Source: Brachyhypopomus gauderio
Taxonomy: Eukaryota; Chordata; Actinopteri; Gymnotiformes; Hypopomidae
DNA: 64,000 nucleotides
Direction of reading: 5' to 3'
Assembly: GCF_052324685.1 (NCBI RefSeq)
Contig: NC_135228.1
Coordinates: 14,120,420-14,184,419 of the forward strand
Every line of letters begins with the position of its first letter. Position 1 is the stretch's first letter. The notes under the pieces are model-generated. The model had not been told where the DNA came from, ran no database searches, and saw only the letters and a list, made by a program, of their open reading frames with translations. Position numbers and translations under genes: made by a program. Below are positions 49,772 through 64,000 of this stretch, piece after piece.

Positions 49772-52700
49772 GCTGGCTCCGGGACACCTGTAGCAGCGCC
49801 GGCGTGGACTACGTCGACAACTGCGAGAGTTTCCGAGAGCGTCCATCACTCTACCGCCGAGATGGACTTCACCCCAGTCGCCTAGGCTCGGCAGTCCTCT
49901 CCAGGAACATCGAGGACGTGCTACGCCGGGCCTGACCAGCCACAACAAACCACGCAAATCAGCTAAGTAGAACTTACTTCCCTAACTACCAAACCATTGA
50001 GACTGTGTCTGTTAGCCGTGGCAGGTATAAGAATAACAGGGCGATATGTTTTAAAAATCTAATTAAAATTAAATTAAATAATCAACATGAAGTGAGCAGC
50101 AATATTAAGCTAAGGCTAGGACTTTTAAACATTAGATCGCTGGCATCAAAAGCTGTGATAGTAAACGAAATAATCTCAGATAACAGACTAAATGCACTCT
50201 GTTTAACAGAAACATGGGCTAGAGTAGACGGATATGTACGTTTTAATGAAGCAGCTCCTCCTGGATACAGTTATGTTCATCAGCCCCGTATCACAGGGCG
50301 TGGAGGTGGAGTAGCCACAATATATGACACAGATATAGGTTTTACTGTAAAACCAACCACCTCTATTAACTCATTCAAGGCTTTGATAGGTGAAATAGGC
50401 AATAATCTTATAGGCAATAAAACAAAGCTTAAATTAGTGACCATCTATCGACCGCCGGGTCCCTACTCAGAATTTCTTCAGGAATTTGCTGAGTTTCTTT
50501 CGGAACTAGTCTTAACCATCGAGAGATTTGTAATTGTGGGTGATTTCAACATTCATTATGAAAATGAATCAGACCCACTGAAAATTGCATTCGACTCCAT
50601 ACTAGATTCAGTAGGTATAGCCCAAAATGTGACAGGGCCTACCCACCGCTGTAAACACACCTTAGACTTAATACTTACTTACGGATTAAACATAGAACAT
50701 TTGGCAGTCATCCCCCAAAATGACGCCATTTCAGATCATTCCTTACTAATATATTAAATGACTTTATACTATGTACATCAGATGCGCCATACAAAAACCA
50801 CGCGCACTATCACATCTGACACTGCAGCAACATTTATAAACTTACTGCCAGAGCTACCGAACACTATGCCACTGCAGCCCAATGAATTGGAACAGGCAAC
50901 ACAACAGTTTTATTCCACACTCAGCAATACCTTAGACAGTGTAGCTCCAATTAAAACAAAATTAATTAGGGAGAAAAAGCTTGCACCATGGTATGACGAA
51001 CACACTCGTCTTCTAAAACAGACAGCTCGAGCAGCGGAGCGAAAATGGAAATCCACCTCACTAGAAGTGTTTAGAATCACATGGAAAGACGCCATAGTCA
51101 AATATAAACATGCCCTAATAAAAGCTAGAGCCGCATACTATTCGACACTAATAGAAAACAACAAGAATAACCCTAGATTTCTCTTCGCGACGGTATCTAA
51201 ACTAACAAGAAATATCAACGACACTAGTTCTAACACAGCACTTACACACACTTTTTCAATAATAAAATAGATAATATCCGACTACAGAGTCATAATACAT
51301 CGCAGCCTAACCTCCAATCCAACCCCAGTAGTTTAGTTATTAGTAACTATGCATCCAAAAATATTATTGAGCTAAATATCTTCGATCCTATATCGCAAAA
51401 AGAGCTCATAACACTGATTAATCCGTCTAAGCCTACATCATGTATATTTGACCCAGTTCCAACCCGTCTATTTAAAGACCTACTCCCAGCCATTGCAGGG
51501 CCCTTACTTAATATGATTAACTCCTCCCTTAACCTAGGTTACATGCCCAAACAATTAAAATGCGCCGTAATCTGTTTTTAGCCGTAAAACAGAATCTCGA
51601 TCCGCAGATTCTAGCCAACTATAGACCCATTTCTAATCTCCCATTTATCTCTAAAATTTTAGAAAAAGCAGTTTCCAATCAGTTAAACCACTATCTCCAA
51701 TCAAATAGTATCCATTAAAAGTTCCAATCAGGATTTAGACCAAACCACAGCACTGAAACAGCTTTACTCAGGGTAGTGAATGATCTACTAATATCGGCCG
51801 ATAATGGGCTCATCTCGTTCCTTATACTGTTAGATCTTAGTGCAGCTTTTGATACTATAGACCACAACATTTTGCTGGCTAGACTAGAAAATACGGTAGG
51901 TATTAAAGGAGTCACACTCTCCTGGTTTAGATCATATTTAACTGACCGCTTCCAATGTGTAAGTGTTAATAATAAAACCTCTAAATCTGTGCAGGTTAAA
52001 TATGGTGTCCCACAAGGGACAGTCCTAGGACCATTTCTATTCACACTGTACATGTTACCCTTAGGCGAGATTATGCATAAGCATGACATCAGTTTCCATT
52101 CCTACGCAGACGACACTCAGCTATATTTATCGGCAAAACCCGATGATTTAGGCGCAAACAGTAAGATTGAGAAATGTGTAGAAGAGATAAAACATTGGAT
52201 GGCGTGTAACTTTCTAGCACTAAATCCAGATAAAACAATTAATAATAGTTGGGTCTAGGGCTGTGAGAGACAAGATACATAATGTAGCATTGAATCTACA
52301 TTCTTTTACTATAACCCCCAGCGCAGAGGTAAAGAACTTGGGCGTCACAATAGACCCAGATCTCTCGTTCGATACACATATTAATAATATAACTAGGGTA
52401 GCGTTCTTTCACTTGCGCAACATTGCCAAAATTAGAAACATATTAAATATTAGTGATGCAGAAAAACTAATCCATGCATTCATATCCTCTCGTTTAGATT
52501 ATTGCAACAGTCTCCTAGCTGGATGTTCTGGTAAATTGATAAACAAACTCCAGTTGGTTCAGAACGCAGCAGCACGAGTTTTAACAAAAACTAAAAAGTT
52601 TGATCACATTAGTCCTGTACTATCGTCATTACACTGGCTGCCAATTAAATTCTGTATTGACTATAAAATACTTTTATTAACATATAAAACGCTGCATGGC

Positions 52701-53406
52701 TTAGCTCCAGACTATCTTAGTGAACTTACTGAACAATATAACCCAGCGCGTTCACTTCGCTCGCAGGACGCAGGGTTATTAACTGTTCCTAGGATCAAAA
52801 AGATCACAGCAGGTGGAAGAGCCTTTTCTTTTAAAGCTCCACAATTGTGGAATAATCTTCCTGCCTCTATTCGGGACTCAGACACAGTCTCAATGTTTAA
52901 AACTCGATTAAAGACTCATCTGTTTAGTTTGGCCTTTGATTAATTTACTACATCTCATATCTTTTCTCCGAGGTTCACCTGGAGAGTAACATTACAGTCG
53001 GAGCCTACAATACCAGCATTGCTGCTCCAACACGGAATGAAAGCCTGGCGTTCATCAACAGACATTTACAGTGAAAATATCATAACCCAGAACTTTCATT
53101 TTTACCTTTACTTAGTCTGATTGTGTGATTTGTGTGTGACTTGTGTATTTGTCTGTATTTTGTGTAATTTGTGTGTTAACGGGCCGCCCAATGGAGGATG
53201 GGTTCCCTTTTGAGTCTTGGTTCTCCCGAGGTTTCTTCCTATTCCCCACCATCATAGGGAGTTTTTCCTCGCTACTGTCGCCTTTGGCTTGCTCATTAGG
53301 GTTCTGGACCCATAGTATTGTTAACCTTTTAAATCCTGTAAAGCGCTTTGTGACAACATGTGTTGTGAAAAGCGCTATACAAATAAACTTTGATTGATTG
53401 ATTGAA
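49772..53406 (+). mobile_element. L2-type LINE, 5'-truncated and broken
   Basis: Begins inside the ORF1 C-terminus (SFRERPSLYRRDGLHPSRLG, an SGNH-hydrolase-like tail), runs through endonuclease and reverse transcriptase, and ends with GCGCTATACAAATAAACTTT and a TTGA repeat tail typical of fish L2 elements. Several stops and frameshifts mean it is dead. Confidence 0.85.
50005..52943 (+). pseudogene. L2 ORF2 (endonuclease plus reverse transcriptase), inactivated
   Basis: Endonuclease part 50110-50757: LNIRSLASKA, ALCLTETW, TIYRPPGP, VIVGDFNIHYEN, and ISDHSLL next to a TAA at 50755-50757. The frame reopens in phase to 51270, then shifts. Reverse transcriptase 51720-52258: FDTIDHNILLARL, GVPQGTVLGPFLFTLY and the catalytic HSYADDTQLYLS. 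After another shift the C-terminal part (52263-52943) reads SSRLDYCNSLLAG, LVQNAAARVL and ends HLFSLAFD, all typical of the L2/CR1 clade. At least one stop and two frameshifts rule out function. Confidence 0.88.
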
Positions 53407-53520
53407 GTGAGTAAATAAGAATAGCAATTTAGGATGGCAACAGTGATTTGAAATGGCTGATCTGATACAACGCACCACTTCCTCGTTTGGTGTAAGGATG
53501 GTACCATATTTCCGGTTGGT

Positions 53521-55728
53521 ATGCGGAAGTGCCGATGTTATGGCCGAGTCTATGAAATTCACAAGGTGCCTCTTGGAGTTACCAAAGTCAACGATGTGCG
53601 TCGTATTGTCAGAGCATCAAGTACAACGCCACAGAGTAAACTTGAAAAGGGTTTCAAGTTCTATGTTTCATCCTACCTCTGCAATTTTGAAGGTAAGTCG
53701 CTGACGCTAGTTAGCTAGCTAGCCTGAGGTGGCAGTCTAATGAAGTGATGTTGTTTTTAGTAACAAACCAACCTGTATTTCTGATGGAAGTATCAGGCAA
53801 AAGTAAGGCTAACTCTAAAATCTGTCAATCTGTCTTTCAAATCTTTCATCTTAACTTCTTTATTAACATATGGCTTCAACACTTACACCTATTAACATAT
53901 TCTGATAACACTCTCCAAGAAGTAGTTGAAGTAAAACCTGCACCGTTCTGTTGTTGGTGGTGGAAACAACAAAATAATATAAATGTAAGTAGGCCTGTTT
54001 CACTCCTATGTGTAAGCATTTCATCTGGAGTGAAAATGAAGTTTAAATCTAAAATATATTTAGTTTATAGTTGCTCAGTGAACTAGTAGATTGAACCATG
54101 CACAACACTGTAGAATAGAAAGACAGTATAGCCAAGTGTTTTAAGAGTGATGCAAAACAGCACAAACGTTACATGAGACAATAGACAAGTGACATTCACC
54201 ACTAACAACATGATGGGACAGATATTGCGCCTATTGACATTGCTGAAGTCTTCTTTTCTAGATATTAAATTTTGCCTCTTGTGTATTTCAGATGACATTA
54301 TGTGATTCAATGCCAGTTGTGCTCATTAACAACAACTGCTCTTGTGTTGCTGGTTGCGGAATCTGCAACCACTTGGTTGCATTGCTTTTCCAGACTGCTC
54401 ATTATTCTGAATCTGGCATGTCTGTCGTCCCTCCTGTCCTTTCATGCACACAGACAGAACAGAAGTGGCATAAACCACGAACAATGGTTTGTCTTTTTTC
54501 ATTATTTAATGTTAGTTAATGTATCACAGTCACTTTACTAACACCATCTTTTAAATTAATAGGGGGTGAAGCCTGGACCCGTGGATGCCATGGTTGTCCT
54601 AAAGCCAAAACCAGGTGCTACTACAGCCAGTGGAGTTAGGTATGTAGAACCAAATTTAATAGGCAGATTACAGTGTGTGGTAAAAAAAAATAAATGCTTT
54701 TGATCATCTGATAAGACCCTGTTCTCTTCAAAATTTAATTTAGCCTCGTTGTACTTCAGATGACATGTGATATGTGATTCACAATTAGTTGTGCTGGTGA
54801 ACAGATTACAATGTGTAAAAATAAATGTTATTCACTCTTCTTTTATTTCAGAAGTACACTTTTCAAGGGCTACAGCGGTGAGCTCCCACACCCGGCCACC
54901 CTCAATCCTGGACCAGTCTACGCTGGAATGAAAGCAGATTCTCTTCCACTCATCTGCACAATGAACATCTCGCCTGACAAGCCACTTGTGGACTCCATCT
55001 TTGGGAAGGTACAAGTTGGCAGTGTACTGTCCTATCAACAACCACCACCTCCATCTGACAGTGTTGTCATACATGAGGATGCACCCCCATTCCCGAGTCT
55101 GCCACTAGAATGTTACCATCTAAGCCCACCTGAATATTCATTTGTGCCAACACACCAAGAACAGCTACACCTAAGCTCACTTTCTGTGACCTTGTCACAG
55201 TCACACCTTATTGAGGAGGCAACAAGATCCCAAAGTGCTACACCTGAGTGGCATTTACTTAGGAGAGAAAAAGTGACTGCCTCACATTTCAGAGAGGTGA
55301 GCCACGTTAGAGGTCCAGGTGCTGCAGAAAGACTGGCAGAAAGGATAATCCGAAGGACACGACAAACAGCACATATGAAGAGGGGACTTGAAATGGAAAC
55401 AGGGGCCTTAAAGGACTATGCAGTTCTGAAAAACTTGAACTTGACCAAGTGTGGGCTAGTGATTCATCCAGATGCATCTTGGCTGGGTGCATCACCTGAT
55501 GGACTTGTATATGACCCACTTGAGCGTCCATCATTTGGGCTTGTTGAAATTAAGTGCCCAAATGCACAAAGCTATGTAGACTGCAAATTCCTCAAAGTGG
55601 CACAAGGCCTACACAAATTGAAGGAGAGCCATTGTTATTATTGGCAAATCCAGGGCCAGTTATTGATTACTAGTATGCAGTGGTGTGATTTAGTTATCTG
55701 TGCCCATGATGATATCTTTGTGCAGTGA
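53521..55728 (+). CDS. SWIM zinc-finger / YqaJ-type nuclease of ISL2EU element
   Basis: Predicted exons 53521-53692, 53761-53802, 53920-53984, 54292-54486, 54563-54639 and 54852-55728. All have GT-AG borders, compatible phases and no stop, giving 475 codons before TGA at 55726. N-terminal part KCRCYGRVYEIHKVPLGV, then a SWIM finger in exon 4 (NCSCVAGCGICNHLVALLF, CxC...CxH). The C-terminal half is a lambda-exonuclease/YqaJ fold: TPEWHLLRREKVTASHF, RGLEMETGALKDYA, and catalytic-type D in WLGASPDGLVYD, E and K in LVEIKCP, Q in YYWQIQGQL. Likely role: 5'-3' DNA end processing during transposition or replication of the element (inference). The start codon and the small exons 2-3 are less certain than exons 4-6. 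Confidence 0.78.
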
Positions 55729-56068
55729 GTTTACAGAGATAGCAGTGTATTAGAAGAGGTGAAAAGGAGGTGTGACATGTTTTTCTTTAACACTTACATG
55801 CTAAAATACCTCTCTATGCCCAAGCAATAGAAAATCATAATGAAGACATGAACTCATGAACAATTAAAACAATTTCAATTTATTCTGTCAATTGTATTAC
55901 TATTGTATTCATTTCATTTTTTACAAATACAGTAAAAGTTAATACAACATTATGTATTTCTTGTGTTGTCAATTTTACATATAAAAGTGAAAGCATTTTA
56001 TACAATTAATCATATTGCACTGTACCTTAACATTGCAGCCAAAATTTACAGACTAGCATGACCTAAAG

Positions 56069-56325
56069 CGGGGGTCGGCAACCTTTTTGACTTGGAGCCA
56101 CAAAAGCAAAAATAATTGGAAATTTATTTCAGTGACGATGACATGTCACTCAAGCGAACCAAAACTAAATACCAGACATTTGTGAAATTCCACCCGAACA
56201 TTTTTTTAAGTCTCAAAAATAATATACGTTAATTAAATACTCATTAATTCTATTCAAAAACTGAGCCGCATCAGAGGGATCAAAGAGCTGCATGTGGCTC
56301 CGGAGCCGCGGGTTGCCGACCCCTG
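56069..56325. mobile_element. hAT-type MITE, 257 bp
   Basis: Ends CGGGGGTCGGCAACC and GGTTGCCGACCCCTG. Flanks ACCTAAAG (56061-56068) and ACCTTAAAG (56326-56334) form an imperfect 8-bp duplication. The interior has GAGCCGCATC and TGGCTCCGGAGCCGC. It sits in the space between the convergent nuclease and transposase genes. Confidence 0.8.
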
Positions 56326-56409
56326 ACCTTAAAGGGATCGTTTTAAGGTTGGAGAAATAAATAAATAAATCACCGTAATTCACATTATCTGTCTAATTCT
56401 GGATTGAGA

Positions 56410-58132
56410 TTAGCCATTGTTTGCCCAAGCTTTTACCAAGGGGCCATTTTGATAATTCACCAAAAGACAGGCAACAGTAAAAATTTGGTTTATGCTCCCT
56501 GTGATTGAAAGGGGGATCACTGTGCTGAATATTTCATGTTCTTTGACTCTGCGAATCACACGGTCAACATGGACTCTCAGTCTTGCAATGGACTGTGACG
56601 TTCTGATCTCTGACCTAGACAGTTGAGCTCTCTTTGACAGAAACGTGGGTATGTGGACTTTGCATGGAACGCAGTCTTCAACAAGGAAACACTTGTCCAC
56701 CATGATGGCCATAGATGGGTCAAGGAGGGCCACAATGCCAGACTGCTTTAAGATCTCTTTATCACTGATAGCACCTTGATAAAGAGAAGACACAAAGGTC
56801 ACTGCGCCATGAGGGGCTATCCCAATCAACCCTTTGAATGTACAGTGTGATTTATAATTGGAAAACACTTCACTCTGGAGGAGAAGGGAATTTGGAGTTT
56901 GACATCTCAGTTCTGTGCAATCTAAAATTATTTGAGTGTCAGCGTAGTCCTGAAACACATCTGGGAGGTGAGTTTTCACAGTGTCCACGTCTAACCAAAT
57001 AGAAACAGCTCCCAATACAGTATAAAGGAAGTTGGCCCAGGTGTTAATAATACGACTAACAGTTGACCGATGTATTCTAAATCTGTGGGCCAAATCCTTT
57101 TGCATCAGTCCCAATGACAGGTAGTTCATGAAGAGAAAAAACTCATCAATTGGTTGAAGAACCTGTGGAAAAAATACATTATGCTATTGTCATATTATGA
57201 CTACCAAAACTTCTTTTGATGTAAAGATTAATTTGAAAATGATGACATAACGTGCTTTGTATGGACAACATGAAAACATTTACCGTTGCACTGGCAGAGT
57301 GAGGGACCTGATCAGTCTTCTCAACAGTCCGTGCTCTTGTAACCCGTATGATGTTGTGGGTGGCTGGCTCTATTTGATTCCAAAAGCCCATCAGGTGGGC
57401 ATGGCTTGCAAATCTGGGGAATATAAAAGTTATATATAAAGTTATATAATGGCTAATTCATTCAAGATGTATTTCAGACACCAGAGAAGGCCCATCCGTA
57501 TACTGTCCTGCCATATTTTTTATTTACCTGGTAAAGAATCGTATGTCGTCATCAGAGGCAGAAAACCGCTCCAAACAGAACTTGCTGTTGACAGTTAAGT
57601 CTTCGATTTGTTTTCGGAGCCTTGATATCTCCTCGCGTAGCTCTTCATTTTCATTGAGGGAGAGATCAAGCGCAGCAGGCTCATTACTGACGCAGTAGTC
57701 ATGTTCATGACACGGTAAGGGGTCATCATCCTCATTGTCAGTCTGCATCTCTGTTAGATCAGTGTTGGGTGGACGCTCTGCTCTTTCCCATACTCCAGGT
57801 CGTGGAGTTGGAATAGTATAGTTATTCCATTGAAATAGCACAGGAAACGCTCCAGGTCGCAGTCGTCGTCGTCCAGCAGGAGTGAGAGGTTCGAGCAGAT
57901 CAGCAGCGATAAAATGTCGCGAACACACTCGGGAAGTACTCGTGACGATAAAATTATCTCTCCTGATCTTAACCACCCATTGTTTCTGCAGTTCTGAGTC
58001 CTTTGGAAAGGTGTGGAAGCTCAGGTAGGAATTAAACCGTGTCGATGCTGTGCAGAATGGCACACAGCAGTGGTGGTTGGACCTGCTGTCTGTACGTTGT
58101 TGAAACGATACTTTTTTTTGTTTACCTGTCAT
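56410..58132 (-). CDS. THAP-domain DDE transposase of ISL2EU element
   Basis: Three exons on the minus strand, 58132-57528, 57413-57284 and 57162-56410, GT-AG throughout, join in frame to 495 residues without a stop. Residues about 20-100 form a THAP zinc finger (C23, C27, W52, C70, H73, and GAFPVLF at 94-100 in place of AVPTIF) for sequence-specific DNA binding. Residues about 155-185 are a coiled coil (EELREEISRLRKQIEDL). About 257-285 is a helix-turn-helix (KDLAHRFRIHRSTVSRII). The DDE_Tnp_4-type nuclease follows: D326 in ILDCTEL, D401 in MVDKCFLVED, and RVHVDRVIRRVKEH. In the last motif the usual family glutamate (HVER) is an aspartate, D445. The convergent nuclease gene ends 682 bp away. 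Confidence 0.87.
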
Positions 58133-59149
58133 ATTTAGGACACGTAAACGGACAGGAGATGAAGGAAACTTCCAAGTAAATAACGGTAAATATGCTCGTT
58201 ACAAGACTGGTGAGGTGAATAGCTAGCACAGTGCACGCTTTCAATGGCTACCGGATGTCAACAACTATCCTAACCTTTTAGCGGAAATTACGTCACTTAA
58301 CAGCGCGCACATAGGCCATTACTTCAGACCAATGAAAACACGATGGTGGGAGGAGTTGGATCTAGATCCAGCTCCACCCCCTGGACTTTTGCTTCTGCAG
58401 CGACGGGTATCTTGAAATAAGACGGGAGTGCGGTTTTTGGGCTACTTTTGAGTTGGGTTACCGCGGGAGTTTACAAGTCAAGACTAAGAATCGATCGCGA
58501 TATAATAGTCAATTATACCCCCCCCCCGGGCGACAGCTTACACTCGAGGGACAAGTGAATTATCAAAGAAAAAATAATCAATCCGTGAATGAGATTGATG
58601 TGGAAGCGAGTAGAAAGAGTATTTTTACTACTGGGATAATAAAATATCCACGGATCTATTAGACCATACCTGGATACAAAATCGGAGATTGATTGCGACA
58701 TTTGTGAGGGAGTTAGAGTGCGTGGATTAGAGTGATCCAAGTTCTGGTTAGATCTCCCCCCCATAATCAGACAATGGGTGTTTAAGAAGCTATTAGCTTG
58801 CTTAGTTAACTTTCCAGATACCTGCCAGTCTTCTCTAAATCAACTAAAATATTGAACGCATTGTTCTGCAGATAACGGTACATATGCTTCGAGATAGAGT
58901 TCGCGCACACACTCCTTAATTTATACACAAACTATACAAGAGTGCTATAGTTACAGATCGAGTTATTGTGACTTATGTATGTATGTTTTGTCTGTTCTAG
59001 TCATCGTAGTCCATATCTACATTCCTGGTTATGAACCTAGCTGGCTAAGTAGCAAGCTGGATAGGCAGATAAAAATACTGTATGTGTTGTGTTATGTACG
59101 TCTAACTTCAGCAGGAACTGTGTTAGAAGCATCTTGCTTAATTTCACAG
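58133..59149. other. Transposon 5' flank and intergenic spacer
   Basis: Just upstream of the transposase start. It contains the palindrome-like GGATCTAGATCCAGCTCC near 58358-58375, preceded by GGAGTT, and a C9 tract near 58518-58527. No gene can be supported before the tRNA. Confidence 0.45.
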
Positions 59150-59222
59150 GTTTCCGTAGTGTAGTGGTTATCACGTTCGCCTCACACGCGAAAGGTCCCC
59201 GGTTCGAAACCGGGCGGAAACA
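59150..59222 (+). tRNA. tRNA-Val (anticodon CAC)
   Basis: 73 nt, full cloverleaf: acceptor GTTTCCG pairs with CGGAAAC, anticodon stem TTCGC/GCGAA, anticodon CAC at 59183-59185, T-loop GGTTCGAAACC (B box 59201-59211), A box TAGTGTAGTGG. No intron. The sequence matches the recalled human tRNA-Val-CAC exactly. Just downstream only TTTATTT is seen rather than a TTTT run. Confidence 0.98.
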
Positions 59223-59502
59223 TCCTTTATTTAAAGAAATTCAGAGGGTAAACTCGTGACAGCGCTATGTGGGGAGCTCACTGATGCGCTGGTGGGACAC
59301 ATGTTAGAAGAGCAAATGAGCAAGCTGAAAGAACTATAGAGAATTTATATTAAAAGAATGTTTTCCTGTAAGCTGCAGCGCCATCAACAGAAACCTTATT
59401 TGCAATATAATAACATTTCTTCAGTAGTATTTACATTTAACGTATACTAGGTTGAAACACTGAAATGGTTTCACAATAGTTCTCCCGCTTAATTTGTCAT
59501 CA

Positions 59503-59575
59503 GTTTCCGTAGTGTAGTGGTTATCACGTTCGCCTCACACGCGAAAGGTCCCCGGTTCGAAACCGGGCGGAAACA
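59503..59575 (+). tRNA. tRNA-Val (anticodon CAC), second copy
   Basis: Identical to the copy at 59150-59222 over all 73 nt; anticodon at 59536-59538. It is followed by TTTTGTTTT (from about 59585), a normal Pol III terminator. A GCTTAATTT match upstream of both copies suggests a local duplication. Confidence 0.98.
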
Positions 59576-59877
59576 CATTAAGAATTTTGTTTTATATAAA
59601 TATATATATCGGTTTCACGTCGTAATTTTGTCAGTTATTGCAGTTATTATGGATGTGGAATAAAAGTCAGTTTTGTATTGGGACTATAGAGCACCACAGT
59701 TAAATATTCTTTGGTTACTTATCGCTAGCTAAATTACACTTCCCAGTGTAATGAATCGTTCGCAAGACATTTTACAAACTACAATCAGATAACTACCAAT
59801 TACATGATGACTACAAAAATAAATAACACAGTTTTAAAAACAAATTGACTTGCAATTATGTCAATTTTTCGAAAAAC

Positions 59878-59952
59878 CTACAGCTCCCAGAATGCAATTG
59901 AATTGACTCGTGTGCTAAGATTTGCTTCCGGTTTCGTATCGGTCCTTTTCCT
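59878..59952 (+). promoter_or_regulatory. rack1: rack1 promoter: ZNF143-like, ETS-like and TOP motifs
   Basis: CTACAGCTCCCAGAATGCA (59878-59896) closely matches the ZNF143/THAP11 site ACTACAA.TCCCAGAATGC. CTTCCGG (59925-59931) is an ETS/GABP core. CCTTTTCCT (59944-59952) fits a 5' terminal oligopyrimidine start, as expected for a ribosome-associated gene. It would leave a 5' UTR of about 100 nt. Confidence 0.65.
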
Positions 59953-60019
59953 GTGCTTAAAAAATTGAGGAGTTAGGGTGGTTTACCCCTCCGACTCAAT
60001 CTAAAGCCATCGACCCTGA

Positions 60020-63263
<3,244 letters not shown>

Positions 63264-63564
63264 ACACCTTTAATTCCAAGAAAAAAAAAGAATGGAGCTT
63301 GGATGAAAATTAATAAATAAAATAAAAATCGAAACGTATCCTGTCATTCTCTAAAGCGTCCTTTTGTTTTATAAATGGTTTATTCTGTTATTTAATGTCG
63401 ACTGCTAATATCTTGAGTTTGTGACTTTTTCATTCATACTTAATTTCATACTTTTGTTCTACTTGGTCTGGTTACATATATCCTGGGTGTCCATGGTGAC
63501 CATGAGCATGTATGCTCAGAAGACTTGATAAAGAGTAGCTGGAATGATTTGGCTGTGCTGAGGG

Positions 63565-63612
<48 letters not shown>

Positions 63613-64000
63613 ATGTTAGATGGAATACAAACTACAGAGGAAGTAGTTTCATCTATGAAATTGTCCTAATTTGTAGCCTTCCCTGCTGCATGAAAGGAAA
63701 TACTATGTAAGGACTAACGTGCTTCTGAAAAAAATGGCAGCTTGAACTTTAAATATATTTTCTTATAACTAATTTGGGCATTTTTGGAATTTATCAGTAA
63801 TGGATTTGGAAAATCAGTTGGCTGTCTACCCATGTAAAGGACAGCTAGAACTGCATGCCTTTAAAAAAATTTAAATTCGGCACTTTTTCAAATTGTGTAC
63901 AATCAAACATACACACTCCTTTTAAAGTGAGTCAGTACGTATTTATAATGTAGGAGAGAATGGAAACGGAACGTGTTGACTTCTAAGTGCACTAGATCCA
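63264..64000 (+). other. rack1 3' UTR and downstream flank
   Basis: AATAAA at 63312-63317 gives a very short 3' UTR, as usual for rack1. Beyond it are a (TG)n run at about 63563-63600 and otherwise unremarkable AT-rich sequence to the window end. Confidence 0.7.

Larger units (their letters stand above)
53521..58132. mobile_element. ISL2EU-type DNA transposon with two intact genes
   Basis: A SWIM/YqaJ nuclease gene (+) and a THAP/DDE transposase gene (-) converge here. I recall this gene pair as characteristic of ISL2EU (IS4EU) transposons. The true ends lie outside the coding limits given. I could not define terminal inverted repeats; a weak inverted match joins about 41985 with about 58365. 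If that is the true left end, the Gypsy and L2 elements both inserted into this transposon. Confidence 0.7.

Noticed and set aside
41980-58380. Terminal inverted repeats of the ISL2EU element at about 41985 and 58365
   Set aside because: Only about 16 of 17 bases agree, with no extended match or target duplication; kept as a weak suggestion, not called.

Overview
The window is vertebrate, almost certainly teleost: short collagen exons with GT-AG introns, a complete 8-exon rack1, two tRNA-Val(CAC) genes, and a dense mixture of Tc1, hAT, ISL2EU-type, Gypsy and L2 elements in an AT-rich background. Species cannot be read from the sequence. col23a1, tRNA-Val and rack1 together match the neighbourhood of human 5q35.3 (recalled synteny, not computed here).

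Layout. (1) 1-22.4 kb: the 3' part of a membrane-associated collagen gene, col23a1, on the + strand. There are 25 coding exons plus a terminal exon that starts with the stop codon; the first exons (cytoplasmic and transmembrane part) lie upstream of the window. Its introns hold a Tc1 remnant, a Tc1 element with one in-frame stop, a hAT element with perfect 8-bp target-site duplications, two (TC)n tracts and two minisatellites. (2) 22.4-36 kb: intergenic transposon graveyard, with a hAT inserted in a Tc1, several hAT-type elements with recognisable target-site duplications, a likely solo LTR and a fold-back repeat. (3) 36-42 kb: a frameshifted minus-strand SWIM zinc-finger pseudogene of a repeated fish family, broken up by further hAT pieces. 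(4) 42.3-49.2 kb: a very young Gypsy element. Its two 895-bp LTRs look identical and its target-site duplication is AGTG; a canonical -1 frameshift heptamer precedes the gag stop, and one in-frame UGA interrupts pol. (5) 49.8-53.4 kb: a 5'-truncated, broken L2 LINE. (6) 53.5-58.1 kb: two convergent, apparently intact spliced genes, a SWIM/YqaJ-type nuclease (+) and a THAP/DDE transposase (-). These are the two proteins expected of an ISL2EU-type DNA transposon. (7) 59.1-63.3 kb: two identical tRNA-Val(CAC) genes, then rack1 with ZNF143-like, ETS-like and TOP promoter motifs.

How the parts relate. The two host protein genes are unrelated in function: extracellular/transmembrane collagen versus ribosome-associated WD40 scaffold. 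rack1 and the tRNA genes are both translation-related. The roughly 37 kb between col23a1 and the tRNA genes is mostly nested mobile DNA. The most notable accessory system is the two-gene nuclease plus transposase element at 53.5-58.1 kb.
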